A DNA stretch of 64,000 nt. Source: Achromobacter spanius. Lineage in GTDB: Bacteria; Pseudomonadota; Gammaproteobacteria; Burkholderiales; Burkholderiaceae_B. Under the pieces are notes generated by a model. That model saw nothing but the letters and a program-made list of their open reading frames with translations, had not been told where the DNA came from and searched no databases. The translations under genes and the position numbers were made by a program. Where the stretch lies: NCBI RefSeq assembly GCF_029637605.1, contig NZ_CP121261.1, forward strand, positions 4,154,001 to 4,218,000. Direction: 5' to 3'. Positions 8,390-18,300 of this stretch are shown here, piece by piece (position 1 is the first letter of the stretch; each line of letters starts with the position of its first letter).

Positions 8390-9598
8390 ATGACCACGCC
8401 TTCCTCGACCATGCAACGCCCCGCGCCCGCCAACCTTCCCCCGCTATCTCCCGCCGCCCAGGCGCATAGCGACGCCACCGCCGCGCACTTGCGCAAGACG
8501 ATCAGCGCCAACGGTGGCTGGTTGCCGTTCGACCATTGGATGGCCGAGGCGCTGTATGCGCCCGGGCTGGGCTACTACGCGGCCGGCAATGTGAAGCTGG
8601 CCGATGCGGATGACGGCGCCAAGACGCCCGCCGGCGATTTCGTCACCGCGCCGCAACTGACGCCGCTGTTCGCCCGCACCATCGCCCGCCAGGCGGCGCA
8701 GGTGCTGCGCCAGACCCAAACGCAGGCGGTGCTGGAATTTGGCGCGGGCACGGGCGCACTGGCCGAAGGCGTGCTGCGCGAGCTGGACGCGCTGGGGCTG
8801 GACCAGACGCAATACCTGATCCTGGAAGTCTCGGCCGACCTGCGCGCGCGTCAGGCCGAAAGACTGGCCTCGTTCGGCAGCCGCGTGCAATGGCTGGATT
8901 CGCTACCCAACACCTTTGCGGGCTGCGTGCTGGCCAACGAGGTGCTGGACGCCATGCCCGTTTCCCTGTTTTGCTGGGGTGAGGACGGCGCCGTGCTGGA
9001 GCGTGGCGTCGCGTTGGATGCGCAGCAGGGCTTTGTCTGGAGCGATCGGCCCGCGCCGGCCGCGCTGGCGCAGGCCGTGGCGGCGCGCATGCCGGCGTTG
9101 CCCGGCTACGTGTCCGAGATCAATCTGCAGGGCGAAGCCTGGATCGCCGCCATGGGCAGTTGGCTGGAACGCGGCGCGGCGCTGCTGGTGGATTACGGCT
9201 TTCCGCGCAGCGAGTACTACCATCCGCAACGCGCCGGCGGCACGCTGATGTGCCATTTGCGCCATCACGCGCATGGGGATCCCTTCACCGCGCCGGGGTT
9301 GCAGGACATCACCGCGCACGTGGATTTCACGGCCATGGCGGATGCGGCGCTCGAGGCCAATTTGCAGGTGTTGGGTTACACATCCCAGGCGCGCTTTCTG
9401 ATGAACGCCGGGCTGATGGATCTGCTGGAGCAACTGGACCCGTCCGATGCGCAGCAATACGCACAAGCGGTGGCGCCGGTGCAAAAGCTGCTGTCCGAAG
9501 CCGAAATGGGCGAACTCTTCAAGGTGCTGGCGGTGGGGCGAGGCATGACGGAACCGCTGGCCGGGTTCTCGCGCGGCGACCGCCTGGGCAAGCTGTAG
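8390..9598 (+). CDS. MidA/NDUFAF7-like SAM-dependent methyltransferase
   Basis: A 402-residue class I SAM-dependent methyltransferase of the DUF185 (MidA, NDUFAF7) family. Mitochondrial NDUFAF7 methylates an arginine of a complex I subunit; the bacterial role is less clear. Visible elements are the N-terminal GWLPFDHWMAEALYAPGLGYY, the SAM loop VLEFGAGTGALAEG (about residues 115-128), and NEVLDAMPV (about 183-191), a family signature. The open frame continues upstream into the terminator region, so I chose ATG 8390. It converges with cca 9 bases away. Confidence 0.87.
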   Translation: MTTPSSTMQRPAPANLPPLSPAAQAHSDATAAHLRKTISANGGWLPFDHWMAEALYAPGLGYYAAGNVKLADADDGAKTPAGDFVTAPQLTPLFARTIARQAAQVLRQTQTQAVLEFGAGTGALAEGVLRELDALGLDQTQYLILEVSADLRARQAERLASFGSRVQWLDSLPNTFAGCVLANEVLDAMPVSLFCWGEDGAVLERGVALDAQQGFVWSDRPAPAALAQAVAARMPALPGYVSEINLQGEAWIAAMGSWLERGAALLVDYGFPRSEYYHPQRAGGTLMCHLRHHAHGDPFTAPGLQDITAHVDFTAMADAALEANLQVLGYTSQARFLMNAGLMDLLEQLDPSDAQQYAQAVAPVQKLLSEAEMGELFKVLAVGRGMTEPLAGFSRGDRLGKL

Positions 9599-9607
9599 CC
9601 GCCGGCC

Positions 9608-10759
9608 TCAGCCCGCGCGCAGCCGGTCCAGCCGCGCGCGCCGGACGCTGTCCTTGATGCGGGCCGGGTCACCGGCGCAGGCCTTGGCGATGGCCCCGGC
9701 ATCCACGCCGCGCACGGCGTCCACCCGCGACTGCCAGCCGGCCATGTCCACCGGCCGCAAGATCGACGCCGTCTTCAACAGGTCAAAAAACCGTTCGGGC
9801 TTGCGCAGCGCATCGGCACGCTCCATCAGCGCCAACTGCGCTTCGGTGGCGTCGCCTTGGTGCGTGTCTTGGTGCGTGCCTTGGTGCGTGCCCGTAGTGC
9901 AATCCACCGCATCCAGACCCGACAACACCTCCGGCAGCAGGCGCGCGTAGTCATTGCATTCTGTGGGGACGCGCATGCGCCGGCCCAGCGCCTCGCGCTC
10001 CGGCGTCAGCCGGCAAAGCAGCGCGTAGCGCCCCGCCAGCGACAAGCCCTGCTCTGCCGCGCGGTCCACATCGGCGCCAGCCTCCTTGACCCCTTGCAGT
10101 TCGGGCATCACGCGAGCCAGCGCGCCGGAATCCTGCAGCACGTCCAGCATGCGCGAAGGCTTCTTCGCCATCAGGCCGCGCGACAGTTCCTTCCAGACGC
10201 GCTCGGCCACCAGCGCATCGGCCTCGCCTTGCTGGACCATGCGCTGGCACAACGCCAGGGTTTCCGGCGCCACGGTGAAATCATCGAAGCGTGCCGCGAA
10301 ACGGCCCAGGCGCAGGATGCGCACGGGATCTTCCTGGAAGGCCTCTCCCACGTGGCGAAACACGCGGGCGCGCACATCGGCCGCGCCGTCCAGCGGGTCA
10401 ACCAATTCGCCGTCTTGCGTCTGGGCGATGGCGTTGACGGTCAGGTCGCGGCGGCGCAGGTCTTCTTCCAGCGTCACGTCGGCGCCGGTATAGAAGGTAA
10501 AGCCCTTATAGCCCCGGCCGGACTTGCGCTCTGTGCGCGCCAGCGCGTATTCCTCTTTGGTGCGCGGGTGCAGGAACACGGGAAAATCACCGCCAACCGG
10601 AATGAAGCCACGGCGCACCATGTCTTCGGGGGTCGCGCCCACCACGACCCAGTCGTGGTCGCCGGGCGGAAAACCCAGCAGCGCGTCACGCACCGCACCG
10701 CCCACGATATACACCTGCAAGCCTTCGATGGCCGGGTCGTGCTTCGGGTCCTGCGTCAT
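9608..10759 (-). CDS. cca: CCA-adding enzyme (tRNA nucleotidyltransferase)
   Basis: A 383-residue class II tRNA nucleotidyltransferase that builds or repairs the 3' CCA end of tRNA. The N-terminal polymerase domain has [14 protein letters not shown] and the catalytic aspartates in GDHDWVVVG; then [10 protein letters not shown] and the basic-loop motifs [16 protein letters not shown] follow. At 383 residues it lacks room for the C-terminal HD phosphatase domain of long Cca proteins. The C-terminal part carries an odd [14 protein letters not shown] segment (three 12-bp tandem units, 9855-9890). The start ATG 10759 overlaps the slt stop by ATGA, so it is coupled to slt. Confidence 0.94.
   Translation of the reverse strand: MTQDPKHDPAIEGLQVYIVGGAVRDALLGFPPGDHDWVVVGATPEDMVRRGFIPVGGDFPVFLHPRTKEEYALARTERKSGRGYKGFTFYTGADVTLEEDLRRRDLTVNAIAQTQDGELVDPLDGAADVRARVFRHVGEAFQEDPVRILRLGRFAARFDDFTVAPETLALCQRMVQQGEADALVAERVWKELSRGLMAKKPSRMLDVLQDSGALARVMPELQGVKEAGADVDRAAEQGLSLAGRYALLCRLTPEREALGRRMRVPTECNDYARLLPEVLSGLDAVDCTTGTHQGTHQDTHQGDATEAQLALMERADALRKPERFFDLLKTASILRPVDMAGWQSRVDAVRGVDAGAIAKACAGDPARIKDSVRRARLDRLRAG
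9855..9890 (-). repeat. Three 12-bp tandem units inside cca
   Basis: Plus-strand units CCTTGGTGCGTG, TCTTGGTGCGTG and CCTTGGTGCGTG lie end to end, encoding [12 protein letters not shown] on the minus strand. Twelve is a multiple of three, so copy-number change keeps the frame. Confidence 0.95.
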
Positions 10760-12894
10760 CGGGCCGCGGTGCTCTCGGCGCCCAGCGGCGTGATGCTGCC
10801 CAGGCGTTCTTTCAAGGACTGCGGCTGACCGGTGAACATCGCCGCGTAGTACACCGAATTCGACATCACGTTCTTCACGTAGGTGCGGGTTTCGTTGAAC
10901 GGAATGGTTTCGGCGAAGATGGCGCCTTCAATGGGATGCGAGAAGGTCGCGCGCCAGTTCTGCGGACGCCGCGGGCCCGCGTTGTAGCCGGCGCTGGCCA
11001 TCATCTGCGACCCATCCAGGTCGCGCAGCACCATGTTCAGGTAGTTGGTGCCCAGTTCGGTGTTGGTGTCGAAATCGTTCACGCTGGACGGCGTGAAATC
11101 CGTCATGCCGATCTTGCCCGCCACCCACTTGGCCGTGGCCGGCATCAGCTGCATCAGGCCAGACGCGCCCACGTGCGAACGCGCGTCCATGATGAAGCGC
11201 GATTCCTGGCGGATCAGGCCATAGACCCAGGCCGGGTCCAATGCGATGGCGTTGGCCTTGGCGGTGACGCGGCCTTCAAATGGCGCGATGAAGCGCTGCG
11301 AAAAATCGAACTCTTTTTCCGTGCGGTCGGACGTGTTGACCACGCGGTCGTAGATGTTCTCGGCGCGGGCCAGCTCGGCGGCGGCCATCAGTTGGCGGTC
11401 GTTCATGCCGCGCAGCGTGAAATTCCATTCAGGCACCGCTTCGCCGCGCCAGCCCAGGCGGAACAGTTGCACGGCCCGTTGCAGCCCGGGGTTGGCGCGC
11501 GCTTCGGCGATTTCGCTGTCGGTGATGGGCGCCGGGCGCGGCGGCACATTGATGCGCCGACCCAACTCTTCGGAAGACAATTGGCCGTAGAAATCAAAGC
11601 GGTCGGCAATGCTGGCGTACAGGGTGTTGGCCTCGTCCTTGCGGCCGGTGGCGGCCAGGCCGCGCGCCTTCCAGTACACCCACGACGGATCGTCGCGCTG
11701 CGACGCCGGCATGTCGTCGATGGAGGCAATGACCCACTTCCAATCAATCTTCGGCTGGCGCAACGCAGCGCGCACCTTCCAGCCTGCGTTGTATTCCGTC
11801 ATGCGGATGTGACCGGCCTCGTGGTACCAGTCGTCGGCGCGGCTATCCATCCGCAGCGCGGCGATCAGCGCGTATTGCCCACGCACCCAGGCCAGATTCG
11901 GCTTGGACATGGACTTGGCCCATTCACGGCGCAGGTAGGAATCAGCCACCCCGACGTCCGATCGCGCCAGCCGGGCCAACGCGATGGTCACGAGTTCTTT
12001 CTCGTTGCGGCCCACCGGCATGCGGTCTTGCCGGGTCAGCCACTTCATCGGGTCCTTCATGAGGACGTCGTAGGTTTTCAGATCGCGTGGCTCGAACATG
12101 TACTGCGCGAGCTTGCGCGCGTTGGACGTTTTGTCGTCCTCGATAGCGTCGCGCAACTGCGGTTCCAGCTGTTGCCAGCCCAACACGCCGTCCGCCACCA
12201 GTTGGTCGTACAGCGCCCAGCACGCGCTGCCCGGCACGAACACGGACATCGCCTGCTCGGCGGTGGCGCGCTGGCCGGTCATGTGCTTGGCGTCCAGAAT
12301 GGCGCATTCGATCTGGCTATTGCTGTTCTTCACAGGCGCCAGCTTGCGCACGGTGTCGAAGTCGCCGCTGCGGGCGGCGGCCAGCAGCCAGTCGCCACGC
12401 AAGCGGTCAGCCAGATAGGCGTCGCCGTTGCTGCTGATGAAGCGCTGCAGGTCGGCGGTGGGCCGGGCGCTGGCGGGCACGGTCCAGAGCTGGTAACGCA
12501 GCAACCAGTATTCGGGGTACATGCCCAGCGTGTCGGACTTGGCCTGCGGCACCAAGGCGCCCAGGATGGACCATTGCTTGCGGCTCATGGCGGCGCGCGC
12601 GGCGACCACGGCGGCCAGGGCGGGCGTATCGGCGGTGGGCGGCAGGCCGGCCAGCACGGCGGGCGGCACGGCAATGACGGGTTGGGCGGAGTGGGGGGTT
12701 TGGGCGGCGGTTGGGGCTTGCGCGCTGATGGCGGCGTTGCGCTGCTGCGCATCAACCGGCGCACAGGCGGCAGTGAAAAGCGCCAGCAGGGGCAGCCAGC
12801 GTCTCAGGCCCGCGCGCGGGATCGGTGCAAACACGCCTTGCGGGGATTTCCGGCGAGTTTTCTGATACCGTCCAGAGTGCTGCGCTTGTGTCAT
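10756..12894 (-). CDS. slt: Soluble lytic murein transglycosylase (family 1, Slt70 type)
   Basis: A 712-residue periplasmic enzyme cleaving the MurNAc-GlcNAc bond with formation of 1,6-anhydromuramyl products. A signal sequence ([15 protein letters not shown], about residues 30-44) is followed by an Ala/Pro-rich linker, a long helical superhelix (U/L domains) and a C-terminal lysozyme-like domain. The latter has the catalytic glutamate in LIRQESRF, then [14 protein letters not shown] and [16 protein letters not shown] 12894 has GAGGGA at normal spacing upstream. The cysteine in the signal (TAAC) could be a lipidation site, but the lipobox is weak. It is coupled to cca by a four-base overlap. 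Confidence 0.93.
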   Translation of the reverse strand: MTQAQHSGRYQKTRRKSPQGVFAPIPRAGLRRWLPLLALFTAACAPVDAQQRNAAISAQAPTAAQTPHSAQPVIAVPPAVLAGLPPTADTPALAAVVAARAAMSRKQWSILGALVPQAKSDTLGMYPEYWLLRYQLWTVPASARPTADLQRFISSNGDAYLADRLRGDWLLAAARSGDFDTVRKLAPVKNSNSQIECAILDAKHMTGQRATAEQAMSVFVPGSACWALYDQLVADGVLGWQQLEPQLRDAIEDDKTSNARKLAQYMFEPRDLKTYDVLMKDPMKWLTRQDRMPVGRNEKELVTIALARLARSDVGVADSYLRREWAKSMSKPNLAWVRGQYALIAALRMDSRADDWYHEAGHIRMTEYNAGWKVRAALRQPKIDWKWVIASIDDMPASQRDDPSWVYWKARGLAATGRKDEANTLYASIADRFDFYGQLSSEELGRRINVPPRPAPITDSEIAEARANPGLQRAVQLFRLGWRGEAVPEWNFTLRGMNDRQLMAAAELARAENIYDRVVNTSDRTEKEFDFSQRFIAPFEGRVTAKANAIALDPAWVYGLIRQESRFIMDARSHVGASGLMQLMPATAKWVAGKIGMTDFTPSSVNDFDTNTELGTNYLNMVLRDLDGSQMMASAGYNAGPRRPQNWRATFSHPIEGAIFAETIPFNETRTYVKNVMSNSVYYAAMFTGQPQSLKERLGSITPLGAESTAAR

Positions 12895-13044
12895 GCCGCG
12901 TCCCTCATTTACTGGCATACCAAGGCCTTGCCGCACGCCTGTATGCACATCCGCATGCTGCCTTGCACGCTCGATTCCAGCAGCTTCGCCTTCGTTTTTG
13001 CCTTCGTCTTCGCCTTCATTGTCCACCCCCATTACAGCCACTGC

Positions 13045-13719
13045 ATGACTACGCAAAATACTCCAGAGGATACCGCAGTCCAGCACCGTACGCGATTGCG
13101 GAAACTGCGTGCCGAGATGCCCGAAGACCAGCGCAGCCGAGGTGGTTTGCTTATGCGAGCGCGGCTGTTCACCTGGCTGAACGTGGCCCGCGACGAGGCC
13201 CTGCGCGCGGGCCGCAAGGCGCCCGCCACCGTGGCCGCCTTCTGGCCCCTGGACGGTGAACCCGACCTGCGCCCGCTGCTCACGCAATGGGTGGAAAACG
13301 GCGTGGCCGTGGCGCTGCCCGTGGTGCGCGCGCGCAATGCCCCGCTGGCCTTCCTGCCCTGGACGCCCGATGCCGAGCTTCGCGCCGGCCCTTACGGCAT
13401 CCAGGAGCCCGTGGCCGGCCCCGACGTGCTGCCGGACGTGGTCCTGGTGCCCACGCTGGGTTACACGGAACACGGCGACCGCCTGGGTTATGGCGCGGGC
13501 TACTACGACCGCACGCTGGCCGCCTTGCGCGACCGCGGCCACCCCTTCATCACCATCGGCATCGCCTGGAGCTGCGGCGAGCTGGATGCCGACTATCAGG
13601 CCGCCCCGCACGACTTTCCGCTGGACGCCGTGCTGACCCAGGACGGCTGGGTGCCAGAGGCGCCGCTTTCGCAAGCAACCACGGGCGGCACCACCCTGCA
13701 CACGTTCCGCATGAACTGA
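13045..13719 (+). CDS. 5-formyltetrahydrofolate cyclo-ligase
   Basis: A 224-residue enzyme that converts 5-formyl-THF to 5,10-methenyl-THF with ATP, recycling a folate storage form. The N-terminus has the substrate helix with basic residues (RTRLRKLRAEM), and the C-terminal ATP-binding hallmark LGYGAGYYDRTL is at about residues 149-160. Length fits the family. A huge plus-strand frame begins far upstream inside antisense slt; ATG 13045 is the sensible start. It is divergent from slt across 150 bases. I looked for 6S RNA, often upstream of this gene in gammaproteobacteria, and did not find it. Confidence 0.9.
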   Translation: MTTQNTPEDTAVQHRTRLRKLRAEMPEDQRSRGGLLMRARLFTWLNVARDEALRAGRKAPATVAAFWPLDGEPDLRPLLTQWVENGVAVALPVVRARNAPLAFLPWTPDAELRAGPYGIQEPVAGPDVLPDVVLVPTLGYTEHGDRLGYGAGYYDRTLAALRDRGHPFITIGIAWSCGELDADYQAAPHDFPLDAVLTQDGWVPEAPLSQATTGGTTLHTFRMN

Positions 13720-13938
13720 CGCACCAGAACCGCCCGGCGGCGCGCACCAAAGCGGTGCCATCAACCGCCCTGGGGATGGTGTTTCAGCGCGCTTGAGAGG
13801 ATATTTCCCCAAAGGCGTGTCCCCAAAAGCTGGCACGCAGGTTGCTTATTAGTTTGTGACCGGCCGAGCATTGGCCGGGTTGACCGCGTGCAAGCCGGCC
13901 ACCCACAAGCCGGCAGCAAGCACCGCATTGGAGGAGCC
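13720..13938 (+). promoter_or_regulatory. Intergenic region ahead of the ATP-grasp/Anbu operon
   Basis: 219 bases with no supported gene. A small GCACC-AAAGC-GGTGC hairpin (around 13743-13758) may end the cyclo-ligase transcript. The stretch TTGCTTATTAGTTTG near 13841-13855 is the most AT-rich part and the likeliest promoter location. A GGAGGAG ribosome-binding site at 13930-13935 serves the next gene. Confidence 0.4.
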
Positions 13939-15369
13939 ATGAAGGACAGAACATCCCGTCCCGCCGCTTATGACGAAATGCGCGAAGGCGCAGGCGGCAT
14001 CCGCTCCCAGTACCAGGCGTTCGAACGCTGGCATGAAGAGCAATCGGCTGAAGCCATGGCCGTGCGCCGCCTGGAAGCCGACCTGAGCTTTCGCCGGGTC
14101 GGCATTACTTTTTCGGTAGCGGGCGACGCCGCCGGCACCGAGCGCCTGATCCCGTTCGACCTAATTCCCCGCATCATTCCCGCCGACGAATGGCGTCACC
14201 TGGAAGCCGGCCTGAAGCAGCGCGTGCGCGCGCTGAACATGTTCATCCACGACATCTATCACGGCCACGACATCGTGCGCGCGGGCATCGTGCCGGCCGA
14301 ACAGGTCTTTCTGAACGCCCAGTACCGCCCTGAAATGCAGGACGTGGATGTGGCTGAGGACATCTACTGCCACATCGCCGGCGTGGACATCGTGCGGGCC
14401 GGCGCGGGCGAGTTCTATGTGCTGGAAGACAACCTGCGCGTGCCGTCGGGTGTGTCCTACATGCTTGAAAACCGCAAGATGTCGATGCGCCTGATGCCCG
14501 ACGCCTTCAGCCGCATCAAGGTCGAACCCGTGGCGCACTATCCCGACCTGCTGCTGGACAACCTGCGCGAAGTGGCCCCACATGGCGGCGACGACCCCAC
14601 CGTGGTGGTGTTGACGCCCGGCATGTACAACTCGGCCTACTTCGAACACGCTTTCCTGGCGCAGCAGATGGGCGTGGAACTGGTCGAAGGGCAAGACCTG
14701 TTCGTGGAACAGAACACCGTCTACATGCGCACCACGCAAGGCCCGCGCAAGGTGGACGTTATCTACCGGCGCCTGGACGACGACTTTCTAGACCCGCTGT
14801 CGTTTCGCGCCGACTCGGCCCTGGGCGTGCCCGGACTGCTGTCGGTCTACCGCGCCGGCCGCGTCACGCTGGCCAACGCCATCGGCACCGGCATCGCCGA
14901 CGACAAGTCCACCTATCTGTACGTGCCCGACATGATTCGGTTCTATCTCAGCGAAGAACCCATCCTGTCCAACGTGCCGACCTGGCGCTGCGGCCGTCCC
15001 AGCGAGCTTTCCCACGTGCTGGCCAACATGCACGAACTGGTGGTGAAGGAAGTGCACGGCGCCGGCGGCTACGGCATGCTGGTGGGCCCGTCCGCCAGCC
15101 ATGCCGAGATCGACGCCTTCAAGGACCGCGTGCGCGCCAACCCCGGCAACTACATCGCGCAGCCCACGCTGGCGCTGTCCACCGTGCCCACCTACGTGGA
15201 ATCCGGCGTGGCGCCGCGCCACGTGGATCTGCGCCCCTACGTGCTGTGCGGCAAAGACATCCGCACCGTGCCCGGCGGCCTGTGCCGTGTGGCGCTGACC
15301 GAAGGCTCGCTGGTGGTCAACAGCAGCCAGGGCGGCGGCACCAAAGACACCTGGGTTCTGGAGGACTGA
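13939..15369 (+). CDS. Circularly permuted ATP-grasp protein (COG2308), Anbu operon
   Basis: A 476-residue member of the circularly permuted ATP-grasp type 2 family, predicted to ligate a carboxylate to an amine using ATP, probably making a peptide or peptide-like product. Recognisable family segments are LIPFDLIPRIIPADEW, NMFIHDIYHGHDI, EFYVLEDNLRVPSGVSYMLENR, YNSAYFEHAFLAQQMGVELVEG, VDVIYRRLDDDFLDP and KEVHGAGGYGMLVGP. ATG 13939 follows a strong GGAGGAG. It is followed two bases later by the alpha-E gene, then by transglutaminase and Anbu genes. The biochemical product of this conserved gene set has not, to my knowledge, been established. Confidence 0.93.
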   Translation: MKDRTSRPAAYDEMREGAGGIRSQYQAFERWHEEQSAEAMAVRRLEADLSFRRVGITFSVAGDAAGTERLIPFDLIPRIIPADEWRHLEAGLKQRVRALNMFIHDIYHGHDIVRAGIVPAEQVFLNAQYRPEMQDVDVAEDIYCHIAGVDIVRAGAGEFYVLEDNLRVPSGVSYMLENRKMSMRLMPDAFSRIKVEPVAHYPDLLLDNLREVAPHGGDDPTVVVLTPGMYNSAYFEHAFLAQQMGVELVEGQDLFVEQNTVYMRTTQGPRKVDVIYRRLDDDFLDPLSFRADSALGVPGLLSVYRAGRVTLANAIGTGIADDKSTYLYVPDMIRFYLSEEPILSNVPTWRCGRPSELSHVLANMHELVVKEVHGAGGYGMLVGPSASHAEIDAFKDRVRANPGNYIAQPTLALSTVPTYVESGVAPRHVDLRPYVLCGKDIRTVPGGLCRVALTEGSLVVNSSQGGGTKDTWVLED

Positions 15370-15371
15370 AC

Positions 15372-16346
15372 ATGCTGAGCCGTACCGCCGACAACCTGTT
15401 CTGGATGTGCCGCTACATCGAGCGCGCCGAAAACACCGCGCGCATGCTGGACGTGAACCTGCAAATGTCGCTGCTGCCCCAAGACCCGCAAACGCGCGAA
15501 GGCTCGTGGCTGGGCGTGCTGCGCATCTCTGAACTGCAAGGGCTATATCAAAGCAAGTACGAATCCATCTCGCCGCACGACGTGCTGCAGTACATGGTGC
15601 GCGACCCCGAAAACGCCTCGTCGATCTATTCCTGCATGCGCGCCGCCCGCGAGAACGCGCGTGCCGTGCGCGGCAGCCTGACCACCGAGGTCTGGGAAAC
15701 GTACAACACCACCTGGCTGGAACTGCTCAAGCATCTGCATACCGGCCTGTTGGAACGTAACCCCGGCGAGTTCTTCGAATGGGTGAAGTTCCGCTCGCAC
15801 CTGGCGCGCGGCGTCACCATCGGCACCATGCTCGAAGACGAGGCGCTGTACTTCCTGCGCATCGGCATGCACTTGGAACGCGCGGACAACACCGCCCGGA
15901 TGCTGGACGTGAAGTTCCATGAACGCGGCAGCAACGGCACGATGGAGCCGCGCGGCGAACCCTCTGGCACCGCCGCCCTGCAAAGCGAGTTCTATCGTTG
16001 GTCTGCGCTGCTGAGTTCTGTGTCCGGGCTGGAGATCTACCGCAAGGTGTATCGCGACGTCATCACGCCCGACCGCGTAGCGGAGCTGCTGATCCTGCAC
16101 CCCGACATGCCGCGTTCGCTGCTGGCGTCGATGCGCGCGGTGTCCGAGGACCTGGCGCGCGTGTCGAACCAGCGCTCGACCGAAACCCAGCGGCGCGCGG
16201 GCATGCTGTGCGCCGAGCTGCAATTCGGCCGCGTCGAAGACATCCTGGATAGCGGCCTGCATCAATACCTGGACCACTTCCTGGACCGCATCAACGACCT
16301 GGGCAACCGGATCAGCCAGGACTTCCTGGTTCCGCTGTCGGCATAA
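15372..16346 (+). CDS. Alpha-E domain protein (COG2307)
   Basis: A 324-residue almost wholly alpha-helical protein of the alpha-E family, always found next to the COG2308 ATP-grasp protein and sometimes fused to it. The internal duplication is visible: IERAENTARMLDVNLQ near residue 17 and LERADNTARMLDVKFH near residue 170, that is an (I/L)ERA-(E/D)NTARMLDV motif in both halves. No enzymatic residues are known; it is probably a partner or scaffold of the ATP-grasp enzyme. It starts two bases after the ATP-grasp stop (GGAG within the stop region as ribosome-binding site), so co-translation is likely. Confidence 0.92.
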   Translation: MLSRTADNLFWMCRYIERAENTARMLDVNLQMSLLPQDPQTREGSWLGVLRISELQGLYQSKYESISPHDVLQYMVRDPENASSIYSCMRAARENARAVRGSLTTEVWETYNTTWLELLKHLHTGLLERNPGEFFEWVKFRSHLARGVTIGTMLEDEALYFLRIGMHLERADNTARMLDVKFHERGSNGTMEPRGEPSGTAALQSEFYRWSALLSSVSGLEIYRKVYRDVITPDRVAELLILHPDMPRSLLASMRAVSEDLARVSNQRSTETQRRAGMLCAELQFGRVEDILDSGLHQYLDHFLDRINDLGNRISQDFLVPLSA

Positions 16347-16361
16347 CCTGGAGACAGCACC

Positions 16362-17165
16362 ATGAAACAGTTCATCACTCACATCACCCATTACCGCTAC
16401 ACCGCGCCGGTCACCTACAGCATCCAGACCCTGCGCCTGACCCCGCGCGACGACGAGCACCAGCGCCTGCTGCGCTGGAACATCGAAGCGCCGGGCGCGC
16501 TGGAAAAGCAGGTGGACGCCTACGGCAACATCACGCACACGCTGACCTTGAACCGCCCCCACACCGATATTGAATTGCGCGTGGTGGGGCAGGTGCAGGT
16601 GGCGCCGTTGACGCGCGGCCTGCTGGGCGGCGAAGACAGCCGCCTGCCCGTCCACGCCTATTGCGTGCAGACCTCGTTGACGCAAGCCGACGACACCATT
16701 CTTGCCTTCGTGCGCAGCGTGCTGCCCAACGGCATCACCACCCCGGACGACATCCTGGCGCTGGCCAACGCCATCAGCGACCGGGTCGCCTACGAGCCAG
16801 GCACCACCGACGTCACCACGGCCGCCAACCAGGTCCTGGCGATGGGCCACGGCGTATGCCAGGACCACGCCCATCTGTTCCTGGCCTGCGTGCGCGGCCT
16901 GGGCGTGCCCGCGCGCTACGTCAGCGGCTACGTGCACACCACCACCGAACACTCGGCCAGCCATGCCTGGGCCGACGTATGGCTGGCCGACATCGGCTGG
17001 ACCAGCGTCGACATCACCAACCGCCAGTTCGCCTCGGACAGCCATTGCCGGCTAGCCGTGGCGCGCGACTATGACTCGGCCTCGCCGGTGCGCGGCGTGC
17101 GCAGCGGCGGCGGCGAGGAATCCATGGAGATCAGCGTGCAGGTGCAGACGTCCGGCCAGCAATAA
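16362..17165 (+). CDS. Transglutaminase-like cysteine protease/amidase (COG1305), Anbu operon
   Basis: A 267-residue bacterial transglutaminase-like protein. The papain-like triad is intact: Cys166 in GHGVCQDHAHLF, His201 in ASHAWADVWL and Asp217 in SVDITN. An N-terminal beta domain (residues 1-95) has the HYRYTAPVTYSIQTLRLTP motif of this group. It probably hydrolyses or transfers an amide bond made by the ATP-grasp neighbour. It starts 15 bases after the alpha-E gene. No signal peptide, so the system is cytoplasmic. Confidence 0.93.
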   Translation: MKQFITHITHYRYTAPVTYSIQTLRLTPRDDEHQRLLRWNIEAPGALEKQVDAYGNITHTLTLNRPHTDIELRVVGQVQVAPLTRGLLGGEDSRLPVHAYCVQTSLTQADDTILAFVRSVLPNGITTPDDILALANAISDRVAYEPGTTDVTTAANQVLAMGHGVCQDHAHLFLACVRGLGVPARYVSGYVHTTTEHSASHAWADVWLADIGWTSVDITNRQFASDSHCRLAVARDYDSASPVRGVRSGGGEESMEISVQVQTSGQQ

Positions 17166-17219
17166 CCGCCGCGCCCGCGCCGCAATACAATGCGGCGTGG
17201 TTTCTCCAAATTTTCGATC

Positions 17220-18083
17220 ATGACCTACTGCGTAGCCGCCCGCCTTGACGCTGGCCTGGTATTCCTCTCTGACTCCCGCACCAATGCGGGCGTCGACCAG
17301 ATCAGCGTCTTCCGAAAGATGACCGTCTTCGAACGACCGGGCGAACGCGTCATGGTCATGATGACGTCCGGCAACCTGGCCGTCAGCCAGGCCGTGCTGC
17401 ATGCGCTGGCCCGGCAGCATGATGAAGGCGGCGACACCATCTGGACCGCCACCGACCTGTTCGAGGCCACCCGCTGCGTGGGCGCCGCCGTACGCGAGGT
17501 CTATCAGCGCGAAGCCCCTGCCCTGCATGAACAAGGCGTGGACTTCAACGTCAGCATCATCTTCGGGGGACAGATCGGCAGCGAACGCTGCCGCCTGTTC
17601 CAGGTTTACGCCGCGGGCAATTTCATTGAAGCCGGCCTGGAATGCCCGTATTTCCAGATCGGCGAAGCCAAGTACGGCAAGCCCATCCTGGACCGTGTGC
17701 TGCGCCCCGACACGTCGCTGGACGAAGCAGCCAAGTGCGCGCTGATTTCCATGGACTCGACCTTGCGATCGAACATTTCCGTGGGCCTGCCGCTGGATTT
17801 GCTGGTCTATGACACCAACGCCCTGCGCGTCACGCACTTTGCCAGCATCGACGAAAACAACGAGTACTTCCGCATGATCCGTGGCACCTGGGGCGAACGC
17901 CTGCGCCAGGTTTTCGCCGAGATCCCCGACCCGCTCTGGACCAACCCCGACGATCCCAGCTCGCTGGTGCCTCTGAGCCGCGTGCATCAGCCGCTGCGCA
18001 TTGAACCCGTGAACGCGCCCGAACCCAGCTACCCCACGCCTCAGGTGCTGGCGCAAGATCCGGGCAAAGACCAGGCGAGTTGA
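17220..18083 (+). CDS. Proteasome-like peptidase Anbu (COG3484)
   Basis: A 287-residue ancestral beta-subunit-like (Anbu) protein of the proteasome/Ntn-hydrolase superfamily. Removing the initiator Met exposes Thr1 (MTYCVAARLD); Asp17 lies in FLSDSRTNAG and Lys32 in VFRKM, matching the Thr1/Asp17/Lys33 set of proteasome beta-subunits. The start at 17220 is set by this requirement, since an upstream in-frame extension would bury the threonine. The C-terminal 40 residues (after FAEIPDPLW) are a proline-rich tail. It follows the transglutaminase by 54 bases without a clear ribosome-binding site. Function and substrates in cells are unresolved. Confidence 0.95.
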   Translation: MTYCVAARLDAGLVFLSDSRTNAGVDQISVFRKMTVFERPGERVMVMMTSGNLAVSQAVLHALARQHDEGGDTIWTATDLFEATRCVGAAVREVYQREAPALHEQGVDFNVSIIFGGQIGSERCRLFQVYAAGNFIEAGLECPYFQIGEAKYGKPILDRVLRPDTSLDEAAKCALISMDSTLRSNISVGLPLDLLVYDTNALRVTHFASIDENNEYFRMIRGTWGERLRQVFAEIPDPLWTNPDDPSSLVPLSRVHQPLRIEPVNAPEPSYPTPQVLAQDPGKDQAS

Positions 18084-18300
18084 ACCGCGACGGCGGTTGA
18101 CGAAGTGCAGCTTTCCAGGACGCGCAGGCTTGCGTGGCCCCGTCGCATTTTCCGCCGCGCCCCCCTTTCCACTTGCCGAAACCCGGCTTGTGAAACGGCG
18201 AATTCTCATCCTTGGCTACACGGGCCACACTGGTTGCGGCCTGCATTGCGCACGTCCGTTGACGCATGCGGGCACGAGAAAAAACCACAAGGAGCGAGAC

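Noticed and set aside
12895..13044. Possible 6S RNA upstream of the 5-formyl-THF cyclo-ligase gene
   Set aside because: The gap is only 150 bases and shows no long bulged rod structure typical of 6S RNA.
10936..13719. A 927-codon open frame on the plus strand opposite slt and running into the cyclo-ligase gene
   Set aside because: It is the antisense shadow of a very GC-rich gene; only the last 224 codons (from 13045) have a recognisable product.
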